Source: Cloacibacillus evryensis DSM 19522
Lineage (GTDB): Bacteria; Synergistota; Synergistia; Synergistales; Synergistaceae
Length of the DNA: 64,000 bases
Reading direction: 5' to 3'
Assembly: GCF_000585335.1 (NCBI RefSeq)
Contig: NZ_KK073872.1
Location: 1,417,283 to 1,481,282, forward strand
Of this stretch, positions 44,966 through 53,750 are shown in pieces. Within the stretch, counting starts at the first letter, position 1. Every line of letters begins with the position of its first letter. A program made the translations under genes and the position numbers. The notes beneath the pieces are model-generated. The model was given only the letters and a program-made list of their open reading frames with translations. It did no database searches and was not told the origin of the DNA.

Positions 44966-45178
44966 CAGAATGGCGGAATCCCGACGTATGCAAAACCGGG
45001 AAAAAATGCTAACGTAATGGCGTTCAGCCACCTCAAAAAGAATTTCCGGCGCTGGTTCACGATAGAAAAATGAAATCACGAAAGGGCAGCGGATGAATAG
45101 TACCCATTTGTTCATCAGCCGCGTGCGCCGGGCCGGAGGCGCGCGCCGTGAAAAACTTTTTGAAGGGAGCTGCTGCAA

Positions 45179-45586
45179 ATGAGAGAAGGGCCAAAGGCAA
45201 GAGTCCTCACAGAGGGCTGGCGAAACATAAGTATCGGAAAAGGGGGGGGGGCGCACAATAGCGGAAGGGCAAGTTTTTTTGAGAAACGAAACCCTGGCGA
45301 TTCCTCCAAACGCCAGCAAATCATCCGTATAACGGCCCCGATAGACCTCTCGGCGCATCTGTGGGAGCCGATAGGCAATGGTATCGACAGCAGCCTAACT
45401 TTTTGTGGAATCTTCGACGGAGGCGGCTTTCCGATAACCGGAATGAAGGTCGTCAGCAGCGCGCAATACGCGGGGTTTTTCGGCGTTGTAGGCGCCAGTG
45501 GCATTGGCCCCACCCTGCTCAGCATCAACCTCAGCGGAAACGTCAGCAACTCCAACAGTGGTGACACTTCACGGCGCCGCCTCTGA
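45179..45586 (+). pseudogene. Remnant of a GLUG-repeat/adhesin-like surface protein
   Basis: The 135-codon frame contains ITAPIDLSAHLWEPIGNG, FDGGGFPITGMKVVS and YAGFFGVVG. Together these match the repeat unit of GLUG-type surface proteins (IDLS..W.PIG.....FDG.G..I.G......aGlFG). Only about one repeat remains. There is no signal peptide or anchor, and the N-terminal part is unrelated low-complexity sequence containing a G10 tract. A GAAGGGAG precedes the ATG with wide spacing. I call it a pseudogene fragment, although a short expressed protein is possible. Confidence 0.5.
45242..45251 (+). repeat. Homopolymeric G10 tract
   Basis: Ten consecutive G lie within the reading frame of the adhesin-like remnant. 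Tracts of this length slip during replication and, in surface-protein genes of other bacteria, cause phase variation. A T7 run follows at 45274-45280. Confidence 0.8.
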
Positions 45587-45714
45587 CCTGGTGGCTGTAG
45601 GACGGCGGCACGGGGCCGCGGGAACGCCTGCCGAAGCCCCGCGCCTATTATGCAAAAAATAAAATTGATGTTACAATAGCGCGAGTGACATAAATATTAT
45701 GGAGGTGTTTGAAC

Positions 45715-46917
45715 ATGAGCAAAGAAAGGTTTCTTATTTCGTCGGAATCGGTGACGGAGGGACACCCGGACAAACTCGCGGATCAAATATCCGACGCGGT
45801 GCTTGACGCTATTCTCGAAGCCGACCCGATGGGACGCGTGGCCTGCGAAACGCTGGTCTCCACGGGGCTGATAGTGGTCGCGGGAGAGATAAGCACGACC
45901 TGCTACGTAGATATTCCGAAGATCGCGCGCAAGACGGTCAAGGATGTGGGCTATACGCGCGCGAAGTACGGCTTCGACGGCGATACCTGCTCCGTGCTGA
46001 CGACGATAGACGAACAGTCTCCCGATATCGCGCTCGGCGTGGATAAAGCGAAGGAGGCCAAGGAGCTCTCCGACGACGAGATAGACGCCATCGGCGCGGG
46101 CGACCAGGGATTGATGGTCGGTTACGCCTGCAATGAGACGGAGGAGCTTATGCCTCTGCCGATCTCGCTCGCGCAGAAGCTGACGCGCCGCCTGTCGGAG
46201 GTCCGCAAGAATAAGACGCTGCCCTACCTGCGTCCGGACGGCAAAAGCCAGGTGTCGGTCGAGTACGCGGACGGTAAGCCGCTGCGCGTAGATACGGTGG
46301 TCATCAGCACGCAGCACCATCCCGCGATCGACCAGAAGCAGATAGAGGCCGATATTATCGAGCACGTCATCAAGCCGGTCATTCCCGCGGCTCTCATCAC
46401 AGCGAAGCCGCGCATTCTCGTGAATCCGACGGGGCGTTTCGTGATGGGCGGCCCTCAGGCCGATACCGGACTCACGGGACGCAAGATAATCGTCGACACT
46501 TACGGCGGCGCGGTGCCGCACGGCGGCGGAGCTTTTTCCGGCAAGGACCCGACGAAGGTCGACCGCTCGGGGGCCTATATGGCGCGCTACGCGGCGAAGA
46601 ACGTCGTCGCGGCCGGGCTCGCCGACGCCTGCCAGGTGCAGGTAGCCTACGCGATCGGCGTCGCCAAGCCGGTATCGATCATGGTCGAGACCTTCGGCAC
46701 CGGCAGGATAAAGGACGGGGAGATCACGAAGCTGCTGCGCGAGAATTTTGATTTCCGCCCCGCGGCGATAATCCGCGACCTCGACCTGCGCAAGCCGCAG
46801 TACAGACGCCTTGCCGCCTATGGGCACATGGGGCGCGTCGATCTTAACCCGATGCCGGCCTGGGAGCGCACCGATAAGGCCGAGACTTTGAAACGGGCTG
46901 CGGAGCGTTTCGCGTAA
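45715..46917 (+). CDS. metK: S-adenosylmethionine synthetase
   Basis: MetK makes SAM from methionine and ATP. The N-terminal signature [21 protein letters not shown] and the P-loop-like [19 protein letters not shown] segment are both present. The length is 400 residues. ATG 45715 is 9 bases after GGAGG; a TTG at 45709 is too close. A TACAAT at 45672-45677 may be its -10 box. No SAM riboswitch was recognised upstream. A strong terminator follows. Confidence 0.96.
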   Translation: MSKERFLISSESVTEGHPDKLADQISDAVLDAILEADPMGRVACETLVSTGLIVVAGEISTTCYVDIPKIARKTVKDVGYTRAKYGFDGDTCSVLTTIDEQSPDIALGVDKAKEAKELSDDEIDAIGAGDQGLMVGYACNETEELMPLPISLAQKLTRRLSEVRKNKTLPYLRPDGKSQVSVEYADGKPLRVDTVVISTQHHPAIDQKQIEADIIEHVIKPVIPAALITAKPRILVNPTGRFVMGGPQADTGLTGRKIIVDTYGGAVPHGGGAFSGKDPTKVDRSGAYMARYAAKNVVAAGLADACQVQVAYAIGVAKPVSIMVETFGTGRIKDGEITKLLRENFDFRPAAIIRDLDLRKPQYRRLAAYGHMGRVDLNPMPAWERTDKAETLKRAAERFA

Positions 46918-46937
46918 GTATCAGGATGGATAGGATC

Positions 46938-46964
46938 CGGGCGGCTTCATGCCGCCCGTTTTTT
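46938..46964 (+). terminator. Terminator after metK
   Basis: CGGGCGGC (46938-46945) and GCCGCCCG (46951-46958) form an 8-bp stem with a 5-base loop, followed by TTTTTT. Confidence 0.9.
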
Positions 46965-46978
46965 GATTTTTGAACGTC

Positions 46979-47680
46979 ATGCGGCGGTTTTTTTCTTATC
47001 TTTCGCACATAGTCTTTCCCCAGCATTGTCCGGTCTGCGGCCGGCTGTCGGCAGCCTACTGTCCCGGCTGTCTGCGCGGGGCGGCGGAAAAACCGCTTCC
47101 TCCTTTCTGCGCCGACTGCGGCGGGGCGTACGGCGCGGACTGCTGTTATGAGAGCGTGCCCTGTTACGCGGCGGCTCTGCACGACGGCGACGCGCGCCGG
47201 TTCATACTTGCCTTAAAGTACAGGAATATGAGGCCGCTCGGAGAGGCGATCGGGAGGGAGATGGCGCGCCTGATACCCAGGCAGGAGGCGGAGCTGCTTG
47301 TCCCCCTGCCGCTTCATTCCGGCAGCCGCCGCGCTTTCAATCAGACGGAGCTGATGGCGCGCGGGATCTCTTCGCGCTGGGAGATCCCGGTCGGCGAAGG
47401 GCTACTCAAATGGCGTGTCAGCAGCGGAGCGCAGACGGAAAAACGGGGGAAGGCGCGACGGGCGCTGACCTTTGATTCATTCGAGGGCTCGCCGGCGCTG
47501 GCGGGCAGGAGCGTCGTTCTTGTGGACGACGTTTACACCACGGGCGGCACCGTGCGGGCGGCGAAGTTTGCTCTGCAGAGGGCCGGAGCCATTGTAAAGG
47601 CGGTGCTCGTATGGACGCGGCGGGTCTCCGCGCCGGAGCGCCCGGGAGCCTGGCCGGAGGATGGGGAATATTGGTTATAG
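46979..47680 (+). CDS. comF: ComF-family phosphoribosyltransferase-like protein
   Basis: This protein of about 233 residues has an N-terminal zinc-ribbon-like region (C17, C20 in CPVC; CPGC; CADC) and a C-terminal PRTase domain with the PRPP loop VVLVDDVYTTGGT. ComF is needed for DNA uptake in competent bacteria and may link to the ComEC-like fragment at the window start. The ATG at 46979 gives the usual N-terminus (hydrophobic segment then FPQHCPVCG), but no Shine-Dalgarno is visible because the metK terminator ends about 15 bp before it. TTG 46970 is an alternative start. Confidence 0.85.
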   Translation: MRRFFSYLSHIVFPQHCPVCGRLSAAYCPGCLRGAAEKPLPPFCADCGGAYGADCCYESVPCYAAALHDGDARRFILALKYRNMRPLGEAIGREMARLIPRQEAELLVPLPLHSGSRRAFNQTELMARGISSRWEIPVGEGLLKWRVSSGAQTEKRGKARRALTFDSFEGSPALAGRSVVLVDDVYTTGGTVRAAKFALQRAGAIVKAVLVWTRRVSAPERPGAWPEDGEYWL

Positions 47681-47728
47681 GCAAAGTTTGTTATAATAGA
47701 ACGCGCATAAAAATAAAAGATGAGAAAT

Positions 47729-47743
47729 ATGCCGGGACGGCAT
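47729..47743 (+). promoter_or_regulatory. Hairpin in the pfkA leader
   Basis: ATGCCG and CGGCAT form a 6-bp stem with a 3-base loop, just before the ribosome-binding site. A TATAAT at 47692-47697, with a weak -35, may start this leader. Confidence 0.35.
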
Positions 47744-47760
47744 GATAAGGGGGACGAAAG

Positions 47761-48723
47761 ATGCTTCGCAGAATCGGGGTTTTGACGAGCGGCGGCGACG
47801 CGCCGGGGATGAACGCTTCCATACGCGCCGTCACGCGCACGGCTTTATATCATGGTTTGCAGGTGGTCGGCATACGCCGCGGATACGAGGGGCTGCTGGA
47901 GGGAGACTTTGTCCCTCTGACGCGCAGTTCCGTCGGCGGGATACTGCTCCACGGCGGGACGATGCTCCGTACCGCGCGCTGTCCCGCCTTTATGAGGCCG
48001 GAGGGGATAAACGCCGGCGTATCGAAATTGAGGGAAAGCGATATCGACGCGCTGGTGGTGATCGGCGGCGACGGTTCTTTCCGCGGGGCGAAGGAGCTTC
48101 ACGACCGCGGCATTCACGTAGTCGGCGTTCCCGGCACGATCGACAACGACATGGCGGGCACGGACTGCACGATCGGCTTTGATACGGCCTGCAATACCGC
48201 GCTTGAGTGCATCAGCAAGCTGCGCGATACGGCCTCGAGCCACGACCGGATGTTCATCGTCGAGGTGATGGGCCGCCACGCCGGTTTTCTCGCGCTTGAA
48301 ACGGGCGTCGCCTGCGGCGCGGAGTTTGTGCTGATACCGGAACTTCCGGTCGACCTGGAGGCGATAGCGAACAAGATCCACTACGCGAAGCAGCGCGGCA
48401 AGACGCATTCGCTGATCGTCCTCGCCGAAGGGGTGATGTCCGCTTCAGAACTCGCCGAAAAATTGAAGGGGCATTGCGATTATGACCCGAGGATCGTAGT
48501 CCTCGGCCACTTGCAGCGCGGCGGCGCGCCCTCCTGCTTCGACACCGTCCTCGCCTCGCGCCTGGGGGCGGCGGCTGTGGAGGCGCTGCTTGACGGCAAA
48601 CGCGGCATGATGGTGGGGAGGACGAAGGGCGAGATCGTGACCGTGCCGCTGGAAACGGCGTGGACGCAGCGCCATCCGCTTGACGCGGATATGCTGCGGC
48701 TGGTGGAGACGCTGAGCATTTAG
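47761..48723 (+). CDS. pfkA: ATP-dependent 6-phosphofructokinase
   Basis: PfkA phosphorylates fructose 6-phosphate in glycolysis. It has 320 residues, the normal bacterial length. LTSGGDAPGMN starts near residue 8, and GGDGS at 102-106 has Gly at the ATP/PPi selector position, which indicates ATP use. PGTIDND carries the catalytic aspartate region. The ATG at 47761 follows GGGGGACG. Confidence 0.95.
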   Translation: MLRRIGVLTSGGDAPGMNASIRAVTRTALYHGLQVVGIRRGYEGLLEGDFVPLTRSSVGGILLHGGTMLRTARCPAFMRPEGINAGVSKLRESDIDALVVIGGDGSFRGAKELHDRGIHVVGVPGTIDNDMAGTDCTIGFDTACNTALECISKLRDTASSHDRMFIVEVMGRHAGFLALETGVACGAEFVLIPELPVDLEAIANKIHYAKQRGKTHSLIVLAEGVMSASELAEKLKGHCDYDPRIVVLGHLQRGGAPSCFDTVLASRLGAAAVEALLDGKRGMMVGRTKGEIVTVPLETAWTQRHPLDADMLRLVETLSI

Positions 48724-48786
48724 ATATCTGTCCGGATCTGTTTGCCGGCAGATATCCGTACCCGTTATCGACAAGGAGGAGATATC

Positions 48787-49674
48787 GTGACCGCTGAAAA
48801 GAGCCTACCGGAGGCCTATGCCAGAAAGTTGATCTCGATCGTTTCGCGAGATAGGGGCGGACGGGGCGTTTCCAAGCTCAGCCGTCCCGACGATTGGCAG
48901 GCGGCGGCCGCGGCGTTTGCTCCGTTGAGGAAGGTCGCCGTCGTCTCCGGGTTTTATATTCCCGGGGCCGGAGCCCCAGAGACGGACGGCCCCGGCGGCG
49001 CGGTGATGCTGGCGCGCGCTTTTTTGCGCGAGGGGCGCGGATCGGAGGTATGGACCGACGAGCTGTGTCTCGATGTGATGAAGGGGGCCGCCGCCGCCGC
49101 CGGATATCCCGAACGGCTGGTGAAGGTCGCGCCGGAGCGGCTCGACGACGATCCGCCCGAAGGCGTTATCTTTACGGAACGTCTAGGCCGCGCGGAGGAC
49201 GGGGGCTATTACAACTTCCGCAAGGCGGATATCACAAAGTGGACGCCGCCCCTGGACGAGCTGGCCATCGCCGCCGGAGAACGCGGGATACCGACGCTCG
49301 GCATCGGCGACGGAGGCAATGAGGTCGGTATGGGAAACTTTTATGAGGAGCTGAAAAAACTGCTCCCCGCCTATGCCTCCTGCCTTTGTACGGTGCGGAC
49401 GGACTACGCGCTCGCCGTGGACGTCAGTAACTGGGGGGCCTACGCGATGACCGCGGCGCTTTCCTTTATGTGGGGAAGCTGGCGCGGGCCGGAGGCCGGA
49501 GAGGAGCTGGCGATGCTTGAGGCCATGAAGGAGCTGGGCGCGGTCGACGGCATCAGCCGTCTGCCCGATATCACCGTCGACGGTTTTGATATAATATTGC
49601 AGGATAGGATAATATCCTCGCTCAATGAGCTCTGGCGCCTTTACAGTTTTGACCGGGGCCCGAGCTCTTCGTAG
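48787..49674 (+). CDS. D-glutamate cyclase-like protein (DUF4392 domain)
   Basis: This 295-residue protein resembles the C-terminal domain of mitochondrial D-glutamate cyclase (DUF4392). The key segment is LGIGDGGNEVGMGNF, with VSGFYIPGAGAPETDGPGGA near the N-terminus. In bacteria such proteins occur free-standing and may convert D-glutamate to 5-oxo-D-proline; activity here is inferred from family only. GTG 48787 follows AGGAGGAGA. It is co-directional with pfkA, 64 bp downstream. Confidence 0.75.
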   Translation: MTAEKSLPEAYARKLISIVSRDRGGRGVSKLSRPDDWQAAAAAFAPLRKVAVVSGFYIPGAGAPETDGPGGAVMLARAFLREGRGSEVWTDELCLDVMKGAAAAAGYPERLVKVAPERLDDDPPEGVIFTERLGRAEDGGYYNFRKADITKWTPPLDELAIAAGERGIPTLGIGDGGNEVGMGNFYEELKKLLPAYASCLCTVRTDYALAVDVSNWGAYAMTAALSFMWGSWRGPEAGEELAMLEAMKELGAVDGISRLPDITVDGFDIILQDRIISSLNELWRLYSFDRGPSSS

Positions 49675-49781
49675 GATGCGCTATATAATATTTTCAAATT
49701 TTCGTGGGCTTTACGTAGAAAAGTATATATATTTTCCGGCAAACTCATGATAGAATAATAAGTTAGAGACTGGTGGAACAT

Positions 49782-50237
49782 ATGGATCAGAATTACCAAA
49801 AGCGTTCCGGTAAGGGACCGTTGATACTGCTGGGCGTTGCGGTCATAGTGCTGGTAGTGTTGGTTGCAGCAAGTCTCAAGACGGGTCTCTTGGGAAGTTC
49901 TTTCCGCATAGATAAGGCCGTTGTCTGTGTGGAGCTTGACCGCGACAGGCTTCCCCATAAAGTGATGAACACCATTCAATACGGAACACGTCAGGTCTGC
50001 TTGTGGTTCCAATATTCTTCCGCACCGGAAGGAAACCATCTGGAAGTTTCATGGTATTACGGAAAAGACATCGTCTTGTCCGAGCCTCTGAAATTGATGA
50101 CCAAGGACGGTGTCAGGGCGTTCTATCTGCTGCGGGAAGAGGGTACGCCGCTTCCCGTCGGAAAGTACCGCGTAACAATCTCATCACCCACAAAACGGCT
50201 GAGCGAACTGGAATTTGAGATCATACGAAAGAATTGA
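49782..50237 (+). CDS. Single-pass membrane-anchored protein of unknown function
   Basis: This is a 151-residue protein with a short basic N-terminus, one TM helix (about residues 13-34) and an extracytoplasmic beta-rich domain. The domain has alternating strands and ends VGKYRVTISS...LSELEFEI, a shape reminiscent of DUF2914-like or Ig-like modules, but I cannot name the family. ATG 49782 is taken as the start; a GTG at 49773 is possible. It directly precedes rho by 36 bp and may share a transcript with it. Confidence 0.65.
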   Translation: MDQNYQKRSGKGPLILLGVAVIVLVVLVAASLKTGLLGSSFRIDKAVVCVELDRDRLPHKVMNTIQYGTRQVCLWFQYSSAPEGNHLEVSWYYGKDIVLSEPLKLMTKDGVRAFYLLREEGTPLPVGKYRVTISSPTKRLSELEFEIIRKN

Positions 50238-50273
50238 TATTTTATTCTTCATATTAAAACGGAGGCTAATGAT

Positions 50274-52247
50274 TTGCCAAGGAAAAAGACAGAACCCACA
50301 GAGGAACCGAAGGCTGCTGTGAGCCGGCGCGCCGCCTCAAAGAAGAGCGAAGCCGCGGAAACGGCCGAGAGCGCCGAGGAGACGAAGGAGAGCGCCGTAG
50401 CGGCTCCCGAGGAGGCGGAAAAGGCCGTCCGTAAAAAAAGGACTTACGTCAGAAGGAAGAGCGCCGAAGAGACGACCGAGACCGAGGCCCCGGAACAGCC
50501 TGCCGCCGACGCCACCAAGGGACGCCGCGGCAGGAAGAAGGCCGTAGAAGAGGCCTCCGGAACGTTGTTCCCCGAAGAGGATAGGATTGCCGCCGCTGAA
50601 GAGGAAAAAAAGACGGTAAGAAGGTCTCGCCGCCCATCCGTGAAGGAGGAGCCCCCCGTCAAAGAGGCGGCCGCCGATGATTCCGCGCCGGCGACGCAGG
50701 CGGAAGCTCTCCCCGTGGAAACGCCCGCCGCTCCCGAGGCCGCTGCGGAAGCCGATGAGATCACACCTGAAGCGGCTCTGCTTGCTCAGGCCTCCGACGG
50801 CGCCGCCGCCGCCGAAGAAGGCGGCAAAGGTAAAGAAGAAAAAGACGAAGAGCTTGCAATAGCAAAAGAGATAGAGGCCGCCGCGGAGACGCAGGACGGC
50901 GCGGAGGCGGAAGCAGAAAACGCCCCGGAGGACAACAGAAACCTTCCCGTAGTCGATTCTCAGAAAAATGACAGAGGACAGATACGACATCAGCATCCGA
51001 AGCTCGGCTTTAATCAGCTGGCCGGCCAGACGCTCGCCGAACTGCGCAAGATAGCGAAGGAGATCGGCGTGAGCTCGATAACGACACGCCGCAAGGATGA
51101 CCTGATAAACGATATATTGAAGACGCAGGCGGAGGCGCTCGGTTATCGTTTCAACGGCGGCACGCTCGAGTGTATGAGCGAGGGATACGGTTTCCTGCGT
51201 CCGTCGGGACTCCTCCCGAGCAGCAACGATATATATGTCTCCGCTTCACAGATAAGGCGTTTCGGCCTGCGCAACGGCGACGTCGTGTGGGGCATCATCC
51301 GTCCTCCGAAGGATCAGGAGCATTACGAAGCCCTGCTCCGCGTGGAGAACGTCAACTTCACCGACCCCGAGGCGGCGCGACGCCGTCCGCATTTTGAGGC
51401 GCTGACGCCGATATTCCCGACAGAAAAACTTGAACTTGAGACTGACCGCAAGCAGATAGCGACGCGCATCGTCGACATATTCGCGCCGATCGGCAAGGGG
51501 CAGCGCGCTCTGATCGTATCTCCGCCGAAGGCCGGAAAGACGACGCTCCTCAAGAACCTCGCGCACTCCATAACCACAAACCACCCGGAGGTCATCCTCA
51601 TGGTGCTGCTCATAGACGAGCGCCCAGAAGAGGTGACCGATATGGCGCGCTCCGTCGACGGGGAGATCATCGCCTCCACCTTCGACAGACCGGCGGAGGA
51701 GCACCTTCGTGTCGCGGGGCTTGCCCTCGAAAAGGCAAAACGGCTGGTCGAGGTTTCCAAGGACGTCGTGCTGCTGCTCGATTCGATAACAAGGCTTGCG
51801 CGCGCCTCGAACCTCATCGTTCCCCCCTCCGGACGCACGCTCTCCGGCGGTATGGACCCCGCCGCGCTTTACTTCCCGAAGAAATTCTTCGGCGCCGCGC
51901 GAAATATTGAAAACGGCGGCAGCCTGACGATAATCGGCACTTCGCTCGTGGAGACGGGGAGCCGCATGGACGACGTGATATATGAGGAATTTAAGGGGAC
52001 GGGCAACATGGAGGTCCATCTTTCGAGAAAGATATCCGAACAGCGTATCTTCCCGGCTCTCGACATCACGCGTTCAGGGACGCGCAAAGAGGAACTGATG
52101 GTGCCGGAGGCCGATCTGCAGCGCATCTGGGGCCTTCGCAGGAAGATCGCCAACATGGACGAGGCCGAAGTCTTAAATCTCATCCTCGACAAGCTGAGAA
52201 ATACGCCCACGAATCGCGATTTTCTTGCTACAATAAAGGCTGGTTAA
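50274..52247 (+). CDS. rho: Transcription termination factor Rho with long N-terminal extension
   Basis: Rho is a hexameric RNA helicase that terminates transcription. The canonical protein starts near residue 243 (KLGFNQLAGQTLAEL) with the Rho N-terminal domain, then the OB-fold (GYGFLRP) and the RecA-type ATPase with Walker A SPPKAGKTTLL. The first ~240 residues are low complexity, rich in Ala, Glu and Lys with short basic KKxRR-type patches. The TTG start at 50274 is 8 bases after GGAGG. The total length is 657 residues against about 420 in E. coli. Confidence 0.94.
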   Translation: MPRKKTEPTEEPKAAVSRRAASKKSEAAETAESAEETKESAVAAPEEAEKAVRKKRTYVRRKSAEETTETEAPEQPAADATKGRRGRKKAVEEASGTLFPEEDRIAAAEEEKKTVRRSRRPSVKEEPPVKEAAADDSAPATQAEALPVETPAAPEAAAEADEITPEAALLAQASDGAAAAEEGGKGKEEKDEELAIAKEIEAAAETQDGAEAEAENAPEDNRNLPVVDSQKNDRGQIRHQHPKLGFNQLAGQTLAELRKIAKEIGVSSITTRRKDDLINDILKTQAEALGYRFNGGTLECMSEGYGFLRPSGLLPSSNDIYVSASQIRRFGLRNGDVVWGIIRPPKDQEHYEALLRVENVNFTDPEAARRRPHFEALTPIFPTEKLELETDRKQIATRIVDIFAPIGKGQRALIVSPPKAGKTTLLKNLAHSITTNHPEVILMVLLIDERPEEVTDMARSVDGEIIASTFDRPAEEHLRVAGLALEKAKRLVEVSKDVVLLLDSITRLARASNLIVPPSGRTLSGGMDPAALYFPKKFFGAARNIENGGSLTIIGTSLVETGSRMDDVIYEEFKGTGNMEVHLSRKISEQRIFPALDITRSGTRKEELMVPEADLQRIWGLRRKIANMDEAEVLNLILDKLRNTPTNRDFLATIKAG

Positions 52248-52292
52248 AAACGGACTTTTTATAGTTAAAGAGAATTGCTGAGAGGTGGCGCT

Positions 52293-53705
52293 ATGAAGGC
52301 CGGAGATGGTATGCATAAAACAAATCAACGGAAGACCGTTTGCCTCATCATCTTTTTGATGGCCGCGGTAGGAGGCGCCGTCGTCTTCGCCGCTAAGGCG
52401 GCAGAGCATACAGGCATGTACTGGATCGGACTTGACAGTGAATTTGTAACGGAACGCCCCGAAGACAACCGGGGCTTCTTTACTGTGGACGTCTCTGATT
52501 TTCTGAACAGCGCGGGGACCGCGCCGGCGGACGCCGCCGCGGCGGAGGGTACCGAGGTAGTGCCGCTGGCGATCGGGCCGCTGCCCAGCATCCCCACACT
52601 TACCGAAGAGGAGCTTAAACTTTATGGGATACTCTCGAAGAACGACGGACGCATATCCAGCTCCGATCAGAGCGTTCTGGACGAGGACATACACTGGACG
52701 GAGGTCGTGCTTGAGCCCGGGGATACCGTTGAGTCGATAGCCGGAGAATTCGGCGTCAGCGAAGAGGATATCCGCCAGGCCAACGGCCTCCGGAAAAATG
52801 AGAAGGCCAATCCCTCCGAAGTGCTCTATGTGCCGGACAGCCACAACGACGTCGTCGCCACGCTCCTTTTTGTCAGAAAGCTTCAAAAAGAAGAGCTGCT
52901 CCTCGCGAAGAAGGGCAAACTGCTGGAGATCTCGGAGTATGTGGTGAAAGAGGGCGACACTCTCTGGGGGATATCCGATAAATTCAACCTTGACGTCGAC
53001 ACTCTGGTGGGGTCCAACCAAAAGATCCTCGGCGGCAACATAAATCACCTTAAGCTGGGGATGAAGCTGCGCATACCGAACCAGGACGGCGTATTCGTAA
53101 AGGTGGCGAAGAAAGACACTCTCGCCAAGCTTGCCGATAAGTATGGCTCGACGAAGGAATCGGTCCTGCTCGCCAACGCGATGAAGAGCGATTCTTTGGT
53201 TGCCGGCAGCGAGATATTCCTGCCCGGCGGCAAGCTGGTGGCAGTTACCGAGGTACGCATAGCGACCAATAAAAACGGACGCGTCCGCACCGCGACGGTA
53301 AAAATATCAAGCGGCGCGGTCAGGGGCTTCCGCTGGCCGGTCCTCGGCCAGATATCAAGCCCGTTCGGATGGCGCAAGAGCCCCTTCGGAAGGCGCAGGG
53401 TCTTTCATTCGGGCCTTGACATACGCGCTCCGCGCGGTACGGTTATCAAAGCCGCCTCTTCCGGCGTGGTCGTCCACTCCGGCTGGATGGGCGGCTACGG
53501 CAAGACGATCGCCATCTCACATTCAAAGGGGCTGACGACGCTCTACGGCCATTGCAGCAAGCTTATAGCGGCAAAAGGCACTAAAGTATCTCAGGGACAG
53601 ACGATCGCCCTCGTGGGCAGCACGGGACGTTCAACGGGAAACCACCTGCATTTTGAGGTGCGCGTAAACGGCTCGCCTCAGAATCCGTTAAGGCATCTCA
53701 GATAA
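52293..53705 (+). CDS. LysM-domain M23 family endopeptidase
   Basis: This 470-residue secreted or membrane-anchored cell-wall hydrolase has an N-terminal TM/signal segment (CLIIFLMAAVGGAVVFAA). Three LysM repeats follow: EPGDTVESIAGEFGV, KEGDTLWGISDKFNL and AKKDTLAKLADKYGS, at about 145, 215 and 265. The C-terminal LytM/M23 domain carries HSGLD, LYGHC and HLHFEV, the zinc and catalytic residues. It probably cuts or regulates peptidoglycan. ATG 52293 follows AGAGGTGG; a TTG at 52275 is less likely. Confidence 0.9.
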   Translation: MKAGDGMHKTNQRKTVCLIIFLMAAVGGAVVFAAKAAEHTGMYWIGLDSEFVTERPEDNRGFFTVDVSDFLNSAGTAPADAAAAEGTEVVPLAIGPLPSIPTLTEEELKLYGILSKNDGRISSSDQSVLDEDIHWTEVVLEPGDTVESIAGEFGVSEEDIRQANGLRKNEKANPSEVLYVPDSHNDVVATLLFVRKLQKEELLLAKKGKLLEISEYVVKEGDTLWGISDKFNLDVDTLVGSNQKILGGNINHLKLGMKLRIPNQDGVFVKVAKKDTLAKLADKYGSTKESVLLANAMKSDSLVAGSEIFLPGGKLVAVTEVRIATNKNGRVRTATVKISSGAVRGFRWPVLGQISSPFGWRKSPFGRRRVFHSGLDIRAPRGTVIKAASSGVVVHSGWMGGYGKTIAISHSKGLTTLYGHCSKLIAAKGTKVSQGQTIALVGSTGRSTGNHLHFEVRVNGSPQNPLRHLR

Positions 53706-53750
53706 AGATCGACAAATTTAGAAATGCGAAAAAGGGGCGTTCTTAATTCA

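Larger units (their letters stand above)
44900..45073 (+). pseudogene. Small ORF resembling the N-terminus of a phage terminase small subunit
   Basis: A 57-codon frame runs from ATG 44900 to TGA 45071-45073. The start of the product, FGGRPPLKNVKKLKMAVD, has the GRPPxxKxxxEL pattern of small terminase/DNA-packaging proteins. The rest lacks the HTH expected of a whole subunit, so a decayed gene is more likely than a working one. It has no ribosome-binding site. Chance similarity cannot be excluded. Confidence 0.25.
44754..45178. other. Degenerate AT-rich intergenic island
   Basis: This stretch is visibly AT-richer than the flanking genes, especially 44821-44960. It contains a direct repeat with a hairpin (44772-44816), a short hairpin (44908-44923), a perfect palindrome (44948-44965) and one 57-codon ORF, listed separately. 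It looks like the scar of a lost element. I found no intact transposase or integrase. Confidence 0.6.

Noticed and set aside
44873-45358. 161-codon frame on the - strand in the degenerate island
   Set aside because: It has no ribosome-binding site and no recognisable domain, and spans unrelated relic sequence including the G10 tract.
45587-45714. SAM riboswitch upstream of metK
   Set aside because: The conserved core and kink-turn features were not recognisable, and no terminator or anti-terminator pair precedes the start.
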